The notes under the pieces: model-generated
Told to the model about the DNA's origin: nothing
What the model saw: the letters and a program-made list of their open reading frames with translations, nothing else
Databases searched by the model: none
Made by a program: the position numbers and the translations under genes
NCBI GenBank assembly: GCA_014843695.1
Contig: CM026386.1
Location: 87,377,642-87,441,641 of the forward strand
From: Archivesica marissinica
Taxonomy: Eukaryota; Mollusca; Bivalvia; Venerida; Vesicomyidae
Direction: 5' to 3'
DNA length: 64,000 bases
Shown here: positions 12,086 through 23,008 of the stretch, in pieces
Position numbering within the stretch: position 1 is the stretch's first letter
Layout of the letters: every line of letters starts with the position of its first letter

Positions 12086-12676
12086 ATTATGCATTATATG
12101 GGGGTAAATATGACATATACCATCGCAATAATTATGCTGTAGATTCTTGCCTTGTTGAACTAGCGTTGAGGATTTAGGTGAAGAGTATTGGTCATAAAAT
12201 TGATCTTGTGCTGGGATACTCGGCCGGCTCCGGCCGCTTATGTTGTTGGGATTGTGTACCAAAATGTTTGAGTCCCGTCAGATAGGTAGGCAGGGCATTG
12301 GGAGCCTTTTTTCGATGGTTAAGCTTTACCGTTAGGGCGAGTGTGTATATGCGCTGAATATTTCTCTACATTGGTTATCTGGCGGAACTAGGGTTGGGTT
12401 CGGGGTGAGTCAAACACCCATTTTGTATACCATTGTAGATGACAAATTAAAATATTATTCATCTAAAATACAAGATGACCATCATAGAATGTGAGCAACT
12501 CATCATTTCAATGATCCTTTTGAGTGTTGATGATTGTCATCACTTAGCTAATTTTGTACAGTTCTTTATGTTATCTGAGTGTCTCTGATGTTTTGTTTCG
12601 CTCAATTCATTGTTACTTTTTCTTGTCTGATTGCTTAGATCATTTCATATCACATGGTTATTGATATTTTACACAG

Positions 12677-12979
12677 GCAAGCCGGATAAACCAACACAGT
12701 TCACGTATCTATATAAAGATAATGCTCACATATTTTCCTGGATTGGAGGATTTAATGGTGGACACAGCCAGACATTCTTGCTTCAGACATCTATTGTTGG
12801 TACAGAAGAATGGATTAACAGAACTACAATAGCTGAACGTGAGGAGCTATATTTACAGTATAGTGCAAATATATCAAATCTACAACCTGGCACATATACT
12901 GCTAGAATATATTCTTGGAATACGAAAGGAAGGACAAACGATGTTAACCTAAATGTAACATTCACGATCAAACCTCCAG
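12677..12979 (+). CDS. Receptor exon: fibronectin type III domain
   Basis: Acceptor acacag at 12671-12676 and donor gtgagt at 12980, phase 1 to 1, 101 codons. The start SKPDKPTQF, the B-strand tryptophan region IFSWIGGFNGGH, the C strand FLLQTSI, and the F-strand L-x-P-G-T-Y-T-A-R-I-Y signature (NLQPGTYTARIYSWN) are those of an FN3 fold. N-glycosylation sequons include NRT, NIS and NVT. It ends TIKPP, immediately before the transmembrane exon. Ig-Ig-FN3-TM is a standard cell-surface adhesion or immune receptor layout. Confidence 0.85.
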
Positions 12980-13149
12980 GTGAGTTCTATTGTATGTGTC
13001 CATCGACAGGTTCATTTTTTACTAAAATTTCTTGAACCATATGTACATGTTTATATTTGTTATTATGATACAACACGACAACTTTGACTCTCCTAATAGG
13101 GAGACATATTGTTTTTGCCTTTACCGTTTGTCTGTTCATGTGTCCATCC

Positions 13150-13640
13150 AATTTCCCATGTCCGCTCTTCATCTCCAAAACCATGTGTTTGATTTTTACC
13201 TAACTTTTCAGGAAGTATCGGTATCATATCTAGTTGTTGATATTGTTCTGCTTGGATGAATTTACGGCAATGGCATTTTCATAACAGAAAACTTTGCTTC
13301 ATCTTTCTTTAGGGATTTTCACCAATCGTGTCCTGAGGCATTTGGTATGATGTCTTGTTGTGCATATTGTAATCCCATTATGTTTGGATGATTGTTTGCG
13401 GATTTACGGCGATTGTTGACATTTTCATAACAGGAAGCTTGTCCGCGTTCATCTCCAAACTCCCTTGTTGGATTTTACTAACAATGGCAGGAACCGTCGG
13501 TGTGCTGTCTGGTTGTGCACATTGTAACCCCGTTTCGGCTGAATGATTATTTGCGGATTTGGAATACATTTATTTGCACATTTTTATAACACAAATCGTT
13601 GACATGCTATAAATGTTCGTAAGACATCTCCAAACTTCAT
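13150..13640. repeat. Imperfect tandem repeat of about 155 bp, 3 copies
   Basis: Recurring blocks: gatgattgtttgcggattta, gcattttcataacagaaa, catctccaaactccc and ggtgtgctgtctggttgtgc with variants, at about 13200, 13350 and 13500. Strongly diverged and intronic. Confidence 0.65.
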
Positions 13641-14385
13641 AATAATACATTTTTTTATTTCAATGATTTCATATATTGCACTTTCATGGCTTTATTTCTC
13701 AACTGAAGCAACAGTGAGTGGGGAGACATATGTATTTTTCAAAAATGATTTCTAGTTATTGTCTGCATTGCGTTGTGTATATAATGTACATATTGTTTAT
13801 TCTAACACGACCCAGCTAATAACATACATACTTGTAGAGTAAAATCTACCGCGGGTTATTCTGCGATATACCTACATTGAACTATGCTGTGCGGGCACCG
13901 TGTTTTGGCTATTCCATTTATATAATGCGTGTAAAGGTTTATGAATGAAAGTCACGTGATGTTTGAAATACTACCGTGGGAAGTCGCGGAAGTGAGCTAT
14001 TTTTAGAATCAGATAATCTCTTATCCGTCTTGTTTTTCTGCTAAGTAACGTTTCAGTTACTAGTCTGTACAGTTTTGTTTGACAAAATAAATAATATTAT
14101 TGATCACTTACAACTTTTGTTCATTTATGCACTAGATTGATATATTCCATAATAACGTCATCACCGCTTACGCGGGAGGACATTTCGAAAGCCAAATGCA
14201 GCGGAGTAGCACGGCGTTTGAAGAAAATACTCCTTTGTTTCTCGTCTAAAATTATTCGAAGTAAGTCGTGTTAGAATCGAAATAATAAGCATCAAACGTG
14301 GTATATCTTAAATAAATGAAACTGAGAAGTGTAACCAAAGAGAATGGGATCAGACAAATTCCTTGTTCTTGATTTTTCATTTTAG

Positions 14386-14499
14386 ACGAAACGCCGTTTC
14401 CGTTGGCGGCTGTTGCAGGAGGGACTTCCTCAGCTGTAGTTGTCCTGGTCATTGTTGTAGTTGTAGTTGTATTGTACAAGAGGAGGTATAAAAATAAAG
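14386..14499 (+). CDS. Receptor exon: transmembrane segment
   Basis: Acceptor ttttag at 14380-14385 and donor gtaata at 14500; 38 codons, phase 1 to 1. It reads DETPFPLAAVAGG, then the hydrophobic run AVVVLVIVVVVVVLY, then the basic stop-transfer KRRYKNK. This is a single-pass, type I membrane anchor following the FN3 exon in phase. The next exon found in phase is 17 kb downstream at 31585. The intervening intron contains the Maverick-like provirus. Confidence 0.85.
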
Positions 14500-15945
14500 G
14501 TAATATAACAATGATAACTATAAATAATTGCACCAAATAATGTCTGCCTCCACAGACCCAGAGTTCTTAGGATATGATCAGGGATAATGACATTTCTATG
14601 CCTGTGTCATTCAAATAGTGACAATGTGGCACAGTCAGCATTAAGTGTTACCCCTATCCATAGAGTGATGTGTATACATAAAGGGTTAAGCTTACAATGT
14701 TGTTCATTCATTTAATTATTATCTTGAAAATCCTATCACATGTGATCACCATAGCAATAACCATAGCAATAACCAAGTCCATATCTTCAAGATTAAGGTC
14801 ATTGTTACTTACAGTGGCTGCTAATATTTTCAAAACCAAATCAAGTCTACGCAAAAACACCACCTTCCCCGTCCTTTTAATATTTTGCGTTACAACCTCC
14901 ACCCTCTGGAAAAAATACCGGACAATCGCTATCTGAATAAAAATGGCATAACAAGGTATTAAAATTAATATCAATGTAGAAACTGTAGACCAAGAATGTA
15001 TGTCATCCAAATAGTTTGCAAACTAATGTACAGTGTTAGCAAAACCATCAGTATAATAAATATCTGAATTGATACCTTTACTACTCGATGGTTTATTCAA
15101 TGTGGTTATAAGTCAAAACTCCTTGTTCATGTTTTTGAAAGGAATACATTTGATAAGAATAGTTGCTCTTAATATATGTGGAATTTTATGAAGCTTAAAA
15201 TAAATACCATACTGCCTGGCTGCTGTTTTACTGGCAAACCCATGTCTCTAACAGCGTTATATGTATTTGTCAGTACACTTGGTGAATAGTGACGACAGGT
15301 TCGAATTGAAACAATAATAATAAACTGAATTCACATAATGGTAAATATCTTAGATAATAGTATTTGTGAAGAGAAAATGTTAAATAAAGAGAAACTGTTA
15401 AAAAGCTGTAAGGAAACAACATATATGTACATGCCTGTAGAAGATGTGTTATGGCATTGTAACATGATTGTCACTTGACCTGCCTTATTAGACGATCAAA
15501 TGTTGTATTTTGCAAAAACAACACATAAGCATGTAGGCCTAATGTTTTTATTAGGCTACACAGAAATGGTATTAATCAAAAGAAAAACATCAACATTTAT
15601 ATTAAGCTTCCAAATAAAATGTGAATATTTACCATTTTTCTCTTTGAAAAGTCGCAGAGTGATCCCCTTAAACAACGCATATGTTGCTGAGAGCAATGAA
15701 ATCATTCGTGTTCTGGAAAAATGACATGACTAAGCAAAGGTCCAGTAACTGGCGATCTAGGAAAACAGTGCGATTGGCGATACTAAGATTACTCAAAGGG
15801 TAATCCTGGGAACAAATTTGACCCCAGAGTAGGGATCACATTCTTTACATAGACTTATATAGTACAACACTTTTAAATGAAATTATTTAAAAAACAATGT
15901 CTAGATCTTTGATATTTTGCATGTATCATCATCTATATACAGCAA
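14500..15945. other. Intron sequence, nothing recognised
   Basis: AT-rich with short unremarkable open frames. A small direct repeat catagcaataac occurs at about 14750-14775. Confidence 0.4.
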
Positions 15946-15950
15946 GTAGA

Positions 15951-17695
15951 TACTTGGAGATCTAAAATGGCCACTGATAGATGAACAATATATACTGTGA
16001 GATCTAAAATAGCTACTGCTAGATGAACAATAGATACTGGGAGATCTAAAATAGCTACTGGTAGATGAACAATAGATACTGGGAGATCTAAAATAGCTAC
16101 TGGTAGATGAACAATAGATACTGGGAGATCTAAAATAGCTACTGGTAGATGAACAATAGATACTGGGAGATCTAAAATAGCTACTGGTAGATGTACAATA
16201 GATACTGGGAGATCTAAAATGGCTACTGGTAGATGAACAATAGATACTGGGAGATCTAAAATAGCTACTGGTAGATGAACAATAGATACTGGGAGATCTA
16301 AAATAGCTACTGGTAGATGAACAATAGATATTGTGAAATCTAAAATAGCTACTGGTAGATGAACAATAGATACTGGCAGATCTAAAATGGCTACTGGTTG
16401 ATTAACAATAGATACTGGGAGATCTAAAATAGCTGCTGGTAGATGTAAAATAGATACTGGGAGATCTAAAATAGCTACTGCTAGATGAACAATATATACT
16501 GGGAGATCTAACATAGCTACTGGTAGATGAACAATATATACTGGGAGATCTAAAATAGCTACTGGTGGATGAACAATATATACTGGCAGATCTAAAATAG
16601 CTACTGGTAGATGAACACTAGATACTGGGAAATCTAAAATAGCTACTGGTAGATGAACAATAGATACTGGGAGATCTAAAATAGCTACTGGTAGATGAAC
16701 AATAGATACTGGGAGATCTAAAATAGCTACTGGTAGATGAACAATAGATACTGGGAGATCTAAAATAGCTACTGGTAGATGAACACTAGATACTGGGAGA
16801 TCTAAAATAGCTACTGGTAGATGAACACTAGATACTGGGAGATCTAAAATAGCTACTGGTAGATGAACAATATATACTGGGAGATCTAAAATAGCTACTG
16901 GTAGATGAACAATAGATACTGGGAGATCTAAAATAGCTACTGGTAGATGAACACTAGATACTGGGAGATCTAAAATAGCTACTGGTAGATGAACAATAGA
17001 TACTGGGAGATCTAAAATAGCTACTGGTAGATGAACAATATATACTGGGAGATCTAAAATAGCTACTGGTAGATGAACACTAGATACTGGGAGATCTAAA
17101 ATAGCTACTGGTAGATGAACAATAGATACTGGGAGATCTAAAATAGCTACTGGTAGATGAACACTAGATACTGGGAGATCTAAAATAGCTACTGGTAGAT
17201 GAACAATAGATACTGGGAGATCTAAAATAGCTACTGGTAGATGAACAATAGATACTGGGAGATCTAAAATAGCTACTGGTTGATGAACAATAGATACTGG
17301 GAGATCTAAAATAGCTACTGGTAGATGAACACTAGATACTGGGAGATCTTAAATAGCTACTGGTAGATCTAAAATAGCTACTGCTAGATGAACAATAGAT
17401 ACTGTGAGATATAAAATGGCTACTGATAGATGAACAATAGATACTGTGAGATCTAAAATAGCTACTGGTAGATGAACAATATATACTGGGAGATCTAAAA
17501 TAGCTACTGGTAGATGAACAATGGATACTTGGAGATCTAAAATATCTACAGGTAGATTGACACTAGATACTGGGAGATCTAAAATAGCTACTGGTAGATG
17601 AACACTAGATACTGGGAGATCTAAAATAGTTACTGTTAGATGAACAATAGATACAGGGAGACCTAAAATCGCTACTGGTAGGTTAACAATAGATA
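15951..17695. repeat. 42-bp minisatellite, about 41 copies
   Basis: Unit: actgggagatctaaaatagc plus tactggtagatgaacaatag plus at. Variants have cacta or tata in place of caata. Because 42 is a multiple of 3, the minus strand stays open with a 14-residue period (VAILDLPVSIVHLP) over 193 codons and again over 144 codons. No start context, splice site or domain supports translation. It abuts the provirus-bearing block. Confidence 0.95.
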
Positions 17696-17699
17696 CTGG

Positions 17700-17940
17700 A
17701 CATGTGGTATGCAAGGTCCACCGGTGTGTGGACACGCCCTGATGCCTACGAACAGACTCCCAGCTATGGGTAAATAGTATCACTGCCTTGTGAGTATGCT
17801 AGTGGTGGCAGAAGGCTAAGGGAGAAAAACCCTAACGGAAAATCTGGAGTGGAGCCACACAGGCAGTTTCTAACTCTACTGACTTCTTCTCTGGCAACTC
17901 CTGCATTCAACCTGATGCCGAATGTATTGGTCTACCGGAC
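17700..17940 (+). other. Unassigned GC-richer segment left of the provirus
   Basis: Composition changes abruptly at about 17700. The frame leading into 17941 is open from about 17850 but shows no recognised motif. The text around ggctaagggagaaaaaccct resembles a LINE 5' region from general experience, so the provirus may sit next to or inside a LINE whose 3' end is at 29597. I found no terminal inverted repeat of the provirus here. Confidence 0.35.
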
Positions 17941-19890
17941 GTGCGTTATGTACGTACGAGTTGTCAGGTCCAGAGCAAGGCTCGATTACTCGGCGCCATT
18001 CGAGAGATTGACAACTTCCGACTGGTAGACGAGAAGGCTCTGAACGGGCGGTTCGATCTCCGGAACCCGGACGAACGGTACAAGCTCTTCACGTTCGTGG
18101 GTAAGGCAGCTAAGGAACCCCTAGCCCCAGTGACTGAGGACGAAGTGGCGTCTGAGCATCGCATCGGGGGAAAAGTTATTTTCCGAGGGGACCAGGTCAG
18201 TGCGGGGGCTCTACACGGTATCGACACGCATATTTGGGAGAAGGGTAGGGAATATCTAGTCTTTGTTCGTTATGAGCTCCGCCCGCTTCCAGTTCAGGTA
18301 GGAGAGCCGGGTCCGATGTTGGCCGAGAAGACGGTGAGTTTGTGAACTGCTTCGTTCGGTATGTGGTCAACCACTTCAGGAACAAAATGACCCGAGAGGG
18401 AAGTGGGTTGACGCCTAAGCGCCGGCGGATACTAGAACGGTTCGACAGGAAGCTCGCCGATACAGGCTGCTCACGTGATGATATGTTCGCCCTCGAGACC
18501 GCGCTCCGGGTAAAACTGGTCGCCGTCGATGCCCTAGGAGTTACTCTCTGGGATAGCGGGCTGTATCTGACTAGTACAAAGGTCATTGTCCCTTGCCACA
18601 ACCTGCACGCCTGGGCGGATCTCCCGACCGACCCGCCAACAATCGAACGGGTCCATGAATTGGACGACCGAGCTGAAGCGGCGTTGTCCGAGGCTGTGGC
18701 CTCATACACCAAGGTCTCGTTTGCCGCTAGGGTTATCCCCTCGACGATCCGACTCTGGGTGTGTGGCCAGGCTCTCGTGGGGAGTGATGGCTCCATATGG
18801 AGGTCGCGATCCGCCTCAGCCGCCATCGATCACGCGTTCGAATACGAGACTGGATTGCATCCGGCCCAGATTCCGGAAGAGCTGCCCGGTCTCGAACTCG
18901 AGTATGTTGCGGCTGCACATTCGGTAGGCGGCGCGCTGTCTTATCGGTTCCAGAAATGGTTGGATCGAGAGGACATTAAGCCGACCCCTGAGATATACAG
19001 AGACGCTTGGAAGTCGGCTCAAGTGGAGGCCAAGGTTTGGAACTCGAATGACGCAGGCAGGAGCGACCATCATCATATGCATATGCGAGCGGCCTATTTG
19101 GCGTGTGAAGACTTTCTTAATGGGGGGAGTTGGCGATGCCATTGACCTCGTGCGTGAGTATGGGTTCCCGACGAGCACGATGCGTAGAGCGAACGTAGAA
19201 GGCGTGCCCTTGAACGACGTTCTCACTCTAACGGGCACAGTGCAGCTTACTGCGTGGCAATTTAGTCCAGGGGTGCATCCCTTCACTGTCGGTCGCGTGG
19301 GGGAACATCTACGTGAGAGGCAGGGGTGGTTAACCACCCCCGAACTCGCGGATCTCCTCGACTCAGGAGATCTTGTCGAAGCCTCGGCCCGCGAGGTTGT
19401 ATACAGCGTGGGGAGAAAGGCCGGTATTAGCTTCACAGCAAGAGACTTGGCTGTGTGCTTCGTCGGTAAGTGTGCTCGCCATGGGGATGAGTCGAGCATC
19501 ATAGTCCGCTACCCGAACGAGGCCGCCTTCTTGGCAAAGGCCCTCGGCGGCACGGGCCGACTCCTGAATTTCGAAAAATCAGACGGAACTCATCTCATCC
19601 AGTACAATGACGGTAAGGTCCGAGCGCAGTGGTTCCATATTCGGGTGTTCGTCCTCGGGTTTACCAATGTCTCCCTCCACCGGATGCTACGCCGATTCCC
19701 ACAGGAGGACGTACTGCGAGTCTGCACCGACGCCCTGTACGTCAAGCGCCTGCCCGAATCGGTCGAGCGCATGCTTGTCGAGGACCGCCCTCGATACGGC
19801 GACTGGCGTCACAAGGTCCCGGTTACGAGTGGCGCCCCGAGGCGGCTGCTTGGAAGATGGAGCATGTTGGTCAGTTTGACTGTCGCTCCC
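17941..19890 (+). pseudogene. Polinton-type DNA polymerase remnant (frameshifted)
   Basis: Three overlapping open segments (17941-18345, 18342-19145, about 19130-19830) follow each other in different frames with consistent codon use, pointing to one gene broken by indels. One shift falls on a G6 run near 19125. In the second segment MRAAYLACED resembles polymerase motif A (D-x-x-x-x-Y-L), but the aspartate position is His (HMHMRAAYL). In the third, HIRVFVLGF precedes VLRVCTDALYV, which resembles motif C (DTDS) with Cys-Thr-Asp-Ala. B-family, protein-primed polymerases are the replication enzymes of Mavericks. Position in the element and the helicase directly downstream support the call. The altered catalytic positions may be decay or a divergent clade. 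Confidence 0.6.
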
Positions 19891-20135
19891 TTCCGACATA
19901 GCAGCAGCCACCGCGCGGCGGATGTACCTCGCAGGGCAGGGCGGAAGCGGGAAGACGGAGTGGGCTGTGAAGACCTTCACTGGGCGCATGTTGGTTGTGC
20001 TTACTCCGGAGAACGACATCGCCGATGATCACCGCAAAAATCCGCGACTCGGTCTAGAGGCTGGACGATTCATCGCTACCTGTGCATCGATCCCACGATA
20101 CCGCGTCGTGTGCATGATTGACGCTGCCCTGAAAA
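19891..20135 (+). pseudogene. SF1 helicase fragment fused to the polymerase gene
   Basis: In the frame of 19922 the sequence reads MYLAGQGGSGKTEWAVKTF, a P-loop (GQGGSGKT) with the hydrophobic strand before it, followed by MLVVLTPENDIADDHRK. The latter resembles motif Ia of superfamily 1 helicases (hydrophobic strand, T-P-x-N, A-x-x-H). Walker B and later motifs are missing; within about 70 codons the frame reaches the zinc/HNH segment, so an internal deletion is likely. The segment continues the polymerase gene with a frame change near 19890. It would unwind DNA if complete. Confidence 0.65.
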
Positions 20136-20294
20136 AGATGCACGGCGTGCGGTACCGACCTCTTGCTCCAGGGCTACACGAAATGCCACTGCCAGACCAT
20201 TAGCATCGACCGCCTGGATGACAGCGAGGGTCATTACAAGTGGAACGTCCGGCTGACGTGCCTGTCCTGTAACCGCCGACACAAGCGTATGTAA
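20133..20294 (+). pseudogene. HNH / endonuclease VII-like zinc domain
   Basis: An open frame entered through a one-base shift at the A5 run at 20132-20136. It contains RCTACGTDLLLQGYTKCHC, then TISIDRLDDSEGHYKWNV, then RLTCLSCNRRHKRM and TAA. Paired Cys-x2-Cys, Cys-x-Cys and Cys-x2-Cys-Asn, with S-I-D-R-L-D and G-H-x(3)-N-V between them, is the pattern of HNH endonuclease (endonuclease VII-type) folds. It forms the 3' end of the polymerase-helicase coding block. I cannot tell whether it was one polypeptide with the polymerase or a separate nuclease gene. Confidence 0.6.
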
Positions 20295-20424
20295 TTACGA
20301 AGAACCGGACTTCCCTGACGATGGGAGCCCGTTCTGGTGAGATGTTAGACAGGTCTCAACTGCGACCTGGTAATGCCATGTTTGGAGAACTTGGTGTAGT
20401 ATAATATCGGCTGGCCTGGCTCAG
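20295..20424. other. Short convergent intergenic gap
   Basis: Lies between the plus-strand polymerase block and the minus-strand integrase, whose 3' ends converge here. No hairpin or poly(A) signal was identified with confidence. Confidence 0.4.
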
Positions 20425-21250
20425 TCACACGCCGAAGGATGGGGAAGGGTTTGTGTGTCCACAACGGATCAGTTGCGCGGAGTCTTCCTCGTTCGTTGCA
20501 ATATAGACCATCATCCCGACTGGTAGCGGAATCTCGACGGGGATTTTCCGGCCCAGTGGGGGGACCCGGGCCATCTGTATGGCCTCTCCCGGGGTGGTTC
20601 CCGTGAGGCGCGTCTTGGTGGCGTTAATATCTGCCACGACCGCCGGTAGAGCAGCGACCCACTCCCGGTTGTCATTGCCAGTTGTTAGCTCCTTCTGGTA
20701 TTGGGCGCGGAAGAGTATCTGGGCCAGCCACCGGTGGAATGACTCGACGAAGGCCTGGCTGCGATGGTGCCCTGGTTGAGCCCGCCGAATTGTCATGCCG
20801 TGCTTTTGGAGCAGGGTGGTGACCTCCCCCTTGAACTCGGCGCCGTCGTCGACCATCATGGTGGTTGGCCATTAGAGAGGGGTTGATCCTCCGTAGATGT
20901 CGTTTAGTTGTCTTGCGACACCGGCGGCGGTTTTGTTCCGTAGTGGCCTCGCCGCCTTGAATCGGCTGGCAACGTCCATTAAGCAGAGGGCGTACTTGAA
21001 CCCTCGATCATTCGGGAGAAAGAGGAGATCGGCCTGGTGGATCCGATTCGGGGTTGTTCCTGAGAAATGCGCGTATACGGGCGGAGGGGGAACCGCTTGG
21101 GTATAACGGCCCACATTTCCTCACTCTAGCGAGAGAGGCTGAACCCCTGGGTGGCTTCGCATGGAGCCCGACGACACCATGGAAGCCGCCCCCTTGAGTA
21201 ATAGATAGACATCAGAAAGGCGTCGAGCTGGGCGTCGGACATTACGGGCA
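20425..21250 (-). pseudogene. Retroviral-type integrase (rve fold) with in-frame stop
   Basis: Two segments (21114-20872 and 20859-20425) lie in the same frame, separated by a single TAA at 20869-20871. The D,D,E catalytic triad is visible: Asp in IHQADLLFLPNDRG, Asp in MMVDDGAEFKG (D-x-G-x-E-F) and Glu in SQAFVESFHRWLAQ, with about 34 residues between the last two. The N-terminal part up to about 21250 (MPVMSDAQLDAFLMSIYYS) is open but separated by a frameshift and a TGA near 21125. Integrases of this type insert Maverick DNA into the host genome. No chromodomain is visible. It is the most 3' gene of the minus-strand cluster. Confidence 0.9.
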
Positions 21251-21253
21251 TCC

Positions 21254-21559
21254 TTAGACCGCCATGTATTCCAGCAGCCCGATTAACCTCGCACAGTCCT
21301 CTGGCAGCTGCTGATGTGCCATCATTGTCTCTCGCAGGTTGATTGACCCTGCGAGCACTCTATTAGCATAGACTTTCATGAATGCTTCATCTTCTCGCCA
21401 GAGTTCAAGAGAAATGCGAGCCACGGCGATCATGGTATGCGCCAGCGGCCCAGGGAGTTTATGCTTTTTGGCGGAATATCCCACCTCCAGCATGGCGAAG
21501 TACAGCTCTTCAGGCAAACCAATATTTACCGCTATATATGAGCGGTAAAAAATGGACAC
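21254..21559 (-). CDS. Small provirus protein, 101 residues, unknown
   Basis: An intact frame from ATG (MSIFYRSYIAVNIG) to stop. Mostly helical in appearance, without an obvious membrane segment. The motif VGYSAKKHKLPGPLAHTM is notable but I do not recognise a family. It starts 4 bases after the stop of the preceding gene (21563-22070) and ends just before the integrase start region, so it is part of the packed minus-strand late-type cluster. One of the few unbroken genes of the element. Confidence 0.6.
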   Translation of the reverse strand: MSIFYRSYIAVNIGLPEELYFAMLEVGYSAKKHKLPGPLAHTMIAVARISLELWREDEAFMKVYANRVLAGSINLRETMMAHQQLPEDCARLIGLLEYMAV

Positions 21560-21562
21560 AAA

Positions 21563-22070
21563 TTAAACCCACCTCACCACTAAGGTCGTGTCGGCACTAA
21601 GGCCCAAACGCCTTCCAACGATGACAGTCAGTTCGGATAACTTGGTGAGTTTATTAGCGACGAACCCCGTGGCGGCCATCCCCATGACAACTAAGGCGAT
21701 CTCGTGTTCTTTTTGGTCACTTTCAGCACGTAGAAGTCAGAGAGTTGGGGTTCGGGCCCCAAGGGATCGAGGTTATGCAGTTTGACCTGGCCAACACTTG
21801 GGCGTACTCGCGGATCGCCGTGCCGACGTCGTGAAAGGTCTGAACTGCGTGGTTCTGCCGACGGAGCTCCTCATTGATCCAATTAAGGCGCTCAGCCCGT
21901 TTTTGGGACCATGCTGACTGCGCGGCCTGGAACTGTTCTTCAGCTTTGTCGTGTCGTGTGCCGTCTCCGTCAACACCTGTGTTTCGCAGCGTCGAGAAGA
22001 GGAAGTTGCTACCGCTGAAGGCCAGGGCGTTTACCAAGGCACCCCCAACTTGCATTGCGATCGACGCCAT
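21563..22070 (-). pseudogene. Virion-type small protein with C-terminal membrane segment, frameshifted
   Basis: Begins MASIAMQVGGALVNALAFSG (glycine/alanine-rich amphipathic N-terminus), then a charged coiled-coil-like stretch AEEQFQAAQSAWSQKRAERL. The first frame ends after about 115 codons. The continuation is in another frame (LHNLDPLGPEPQLSDFYV), then a third (HEIALVVMGMAATGFVANKL, a hydrophobic membrane-type helix) to a TAA at 21563-21565. At least two frameshifts. Mavericks and adintoviruses often encode small hydrophobic virion proteins beside the capsid genes; the exact function is unknown. Confidence 0.55.
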
Positions 22071-22091
22071 CGTTTGAATTGTTATATACGT

Positions 22092-22322
22092 CTACTTCAT
22101 GATATCTGCAGGTATGATCCCTTGTTTAATTAGCATGTATTTCGTGGCCATGGCCAGGCCCACATCAAGAACTACTATACCGACCTCATAACCATTGAAG
22201 TCCAGCTTGGGCGTAGCTGCTTTGAAGACCATCTTACCCAGCCGTGCGTAGCCCACAGCCAGGCCAGATACCACAGCCGAATGATATGCTACATTGGCCA
22301 GCATTTTTCCGTCAGTAGACAT
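22092..22322 (-). CDS. Small two-helix hydrophobic protein, 76 residues
   Basis: Intact frame MSTDGKMLANVAYHSAVVSG to stop. Two hydrophobic stretches: VAYHSAVVSGLAVGYARLG and VGIVVLDVGLAMATKYMLI. It sits 21 bases before the next gene and 25 bases after the previous one, so it is co-oriented and tightly packed in the provirus cluster. Likely a membrane or virion core protein by position; no family named. Confidence 0.6.
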   Translation of the reverse strand: MSTDGKMLANVAYHSAVVSGLAVGYARLGKMVFKAATPKLDFNGYEVGIVVLDVGLAMATKYMLIKQGIIPADIMK

Positions 22323-22347
22323 TGTTGAGTTGTTTTTCTACGCGCGT

Positions 22348-22962
22348 CTATTGCATATAGAACGGGTCAAGGGAAGTCTTTAAATTGACCGCGGGTATCG
22401 CATCCGCTGTCGGAACGAGAGTTCCAGTGCTAGCTCGGGTGGGCATAGGTTTATGCGTTAACGACTCCCGCCTACTTTTCACAACAATCCATAAGGCGCA
22501 TGCAACACCAAGACCGCCAACGGTCCATGGGGTCCAGTCACGGTTCCCGCTGCCGCTCGCAGTCGTTCCGACCGCTGCTGCTACACTGGTCCCAGTGTGC
22601 TGCGGTTCCGGCGTCGGGACGGCAACCGTCTGTTCTCCAGCATTGCCCTGTTCCGCCGGGGCGCGAGAGACTGGTGTCGGGACGACCGCAGTTGAGGGTT
22701 TGCGATTCTCGAGTTCCGCTGCGGGAACCGCTGTTTGCAACGCGGCTTTGGCATCTCTGAGCTCGGCACGTATTTTATCTTCCTTGGCCTTCCGAGCCGC
22801 AGCCCTTGCCCGTCCCGCCACTTGTTTCTTAGGATTCTTCCGTTGTGCTGTTTCTGTCGTCCCGACTGATGCTGCCAGGGCAGGCACCGTCTCGGCCGCT
22901 GGTGTTTTTAGCTTCGCTGCCACGACATGATATGTCACTCTCTCCAGCTCCGGTGTAGACAT
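22348..22962 (-). CDS. Ala/Pro-rich protein with a transmembrane segment, 204 residues
   Basis: Intact frame. The N-terminus is MSTPELERVTYHVVAAKLK; a basic helical region follows at about 45-75 (RARAAARKAKEDKIRAELRD); then low-complexity Pro/Thr/Val repeats (AVVPTPV, VAVPTPE, and VGTT twice). A membrane-type segment WTVGGLGVACALWIVVKS at about 140-160 is followed by a short polar tail. The GTT-rich linker resembles that of the 94-residue protein at 23318, hinting at a shared origin. Probably a virion or membrane protein of the provirus; function unknown. Confidence 0.6.
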   Translation of the reverse strand: MSTPELERVTYHVVAAKLKTPAAETVPALAASVGTTETAQRKNPKKQVAGRARAAARKAKEDKIRAELRDAKAALQTAVPAAELENRKPSTAVVPTPVSRAPAEQGNAGEQTVAVPTPEPQHTGTSVAAAVGTTASGSGNRDWTPWTVGGLGVACALWIVVKSRRESLTHKPMPTRASTGTLVPTADAIPAVNLKTSLDPFYMQ

Positions 22963-23008
22963 AGTTGGCTGTTTCGTCAGCTAGGGTACGCGGACATACG
23001 TGTCCAAA

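Noticed and set aside
18197..19502. Long minus-strand frames opposite the polymerase block
   Set aside because: Antisense shadows of GC-rich coding sequence; no motifs, while the plus-strand frames carry recognisable ones.
22385..22930. 181-codon plus-strand frame opposite the 204-residue gene
   Set aside because: Shadow frame; the minus-strand gene has the cluster orientation, spacing and a membrane segment.
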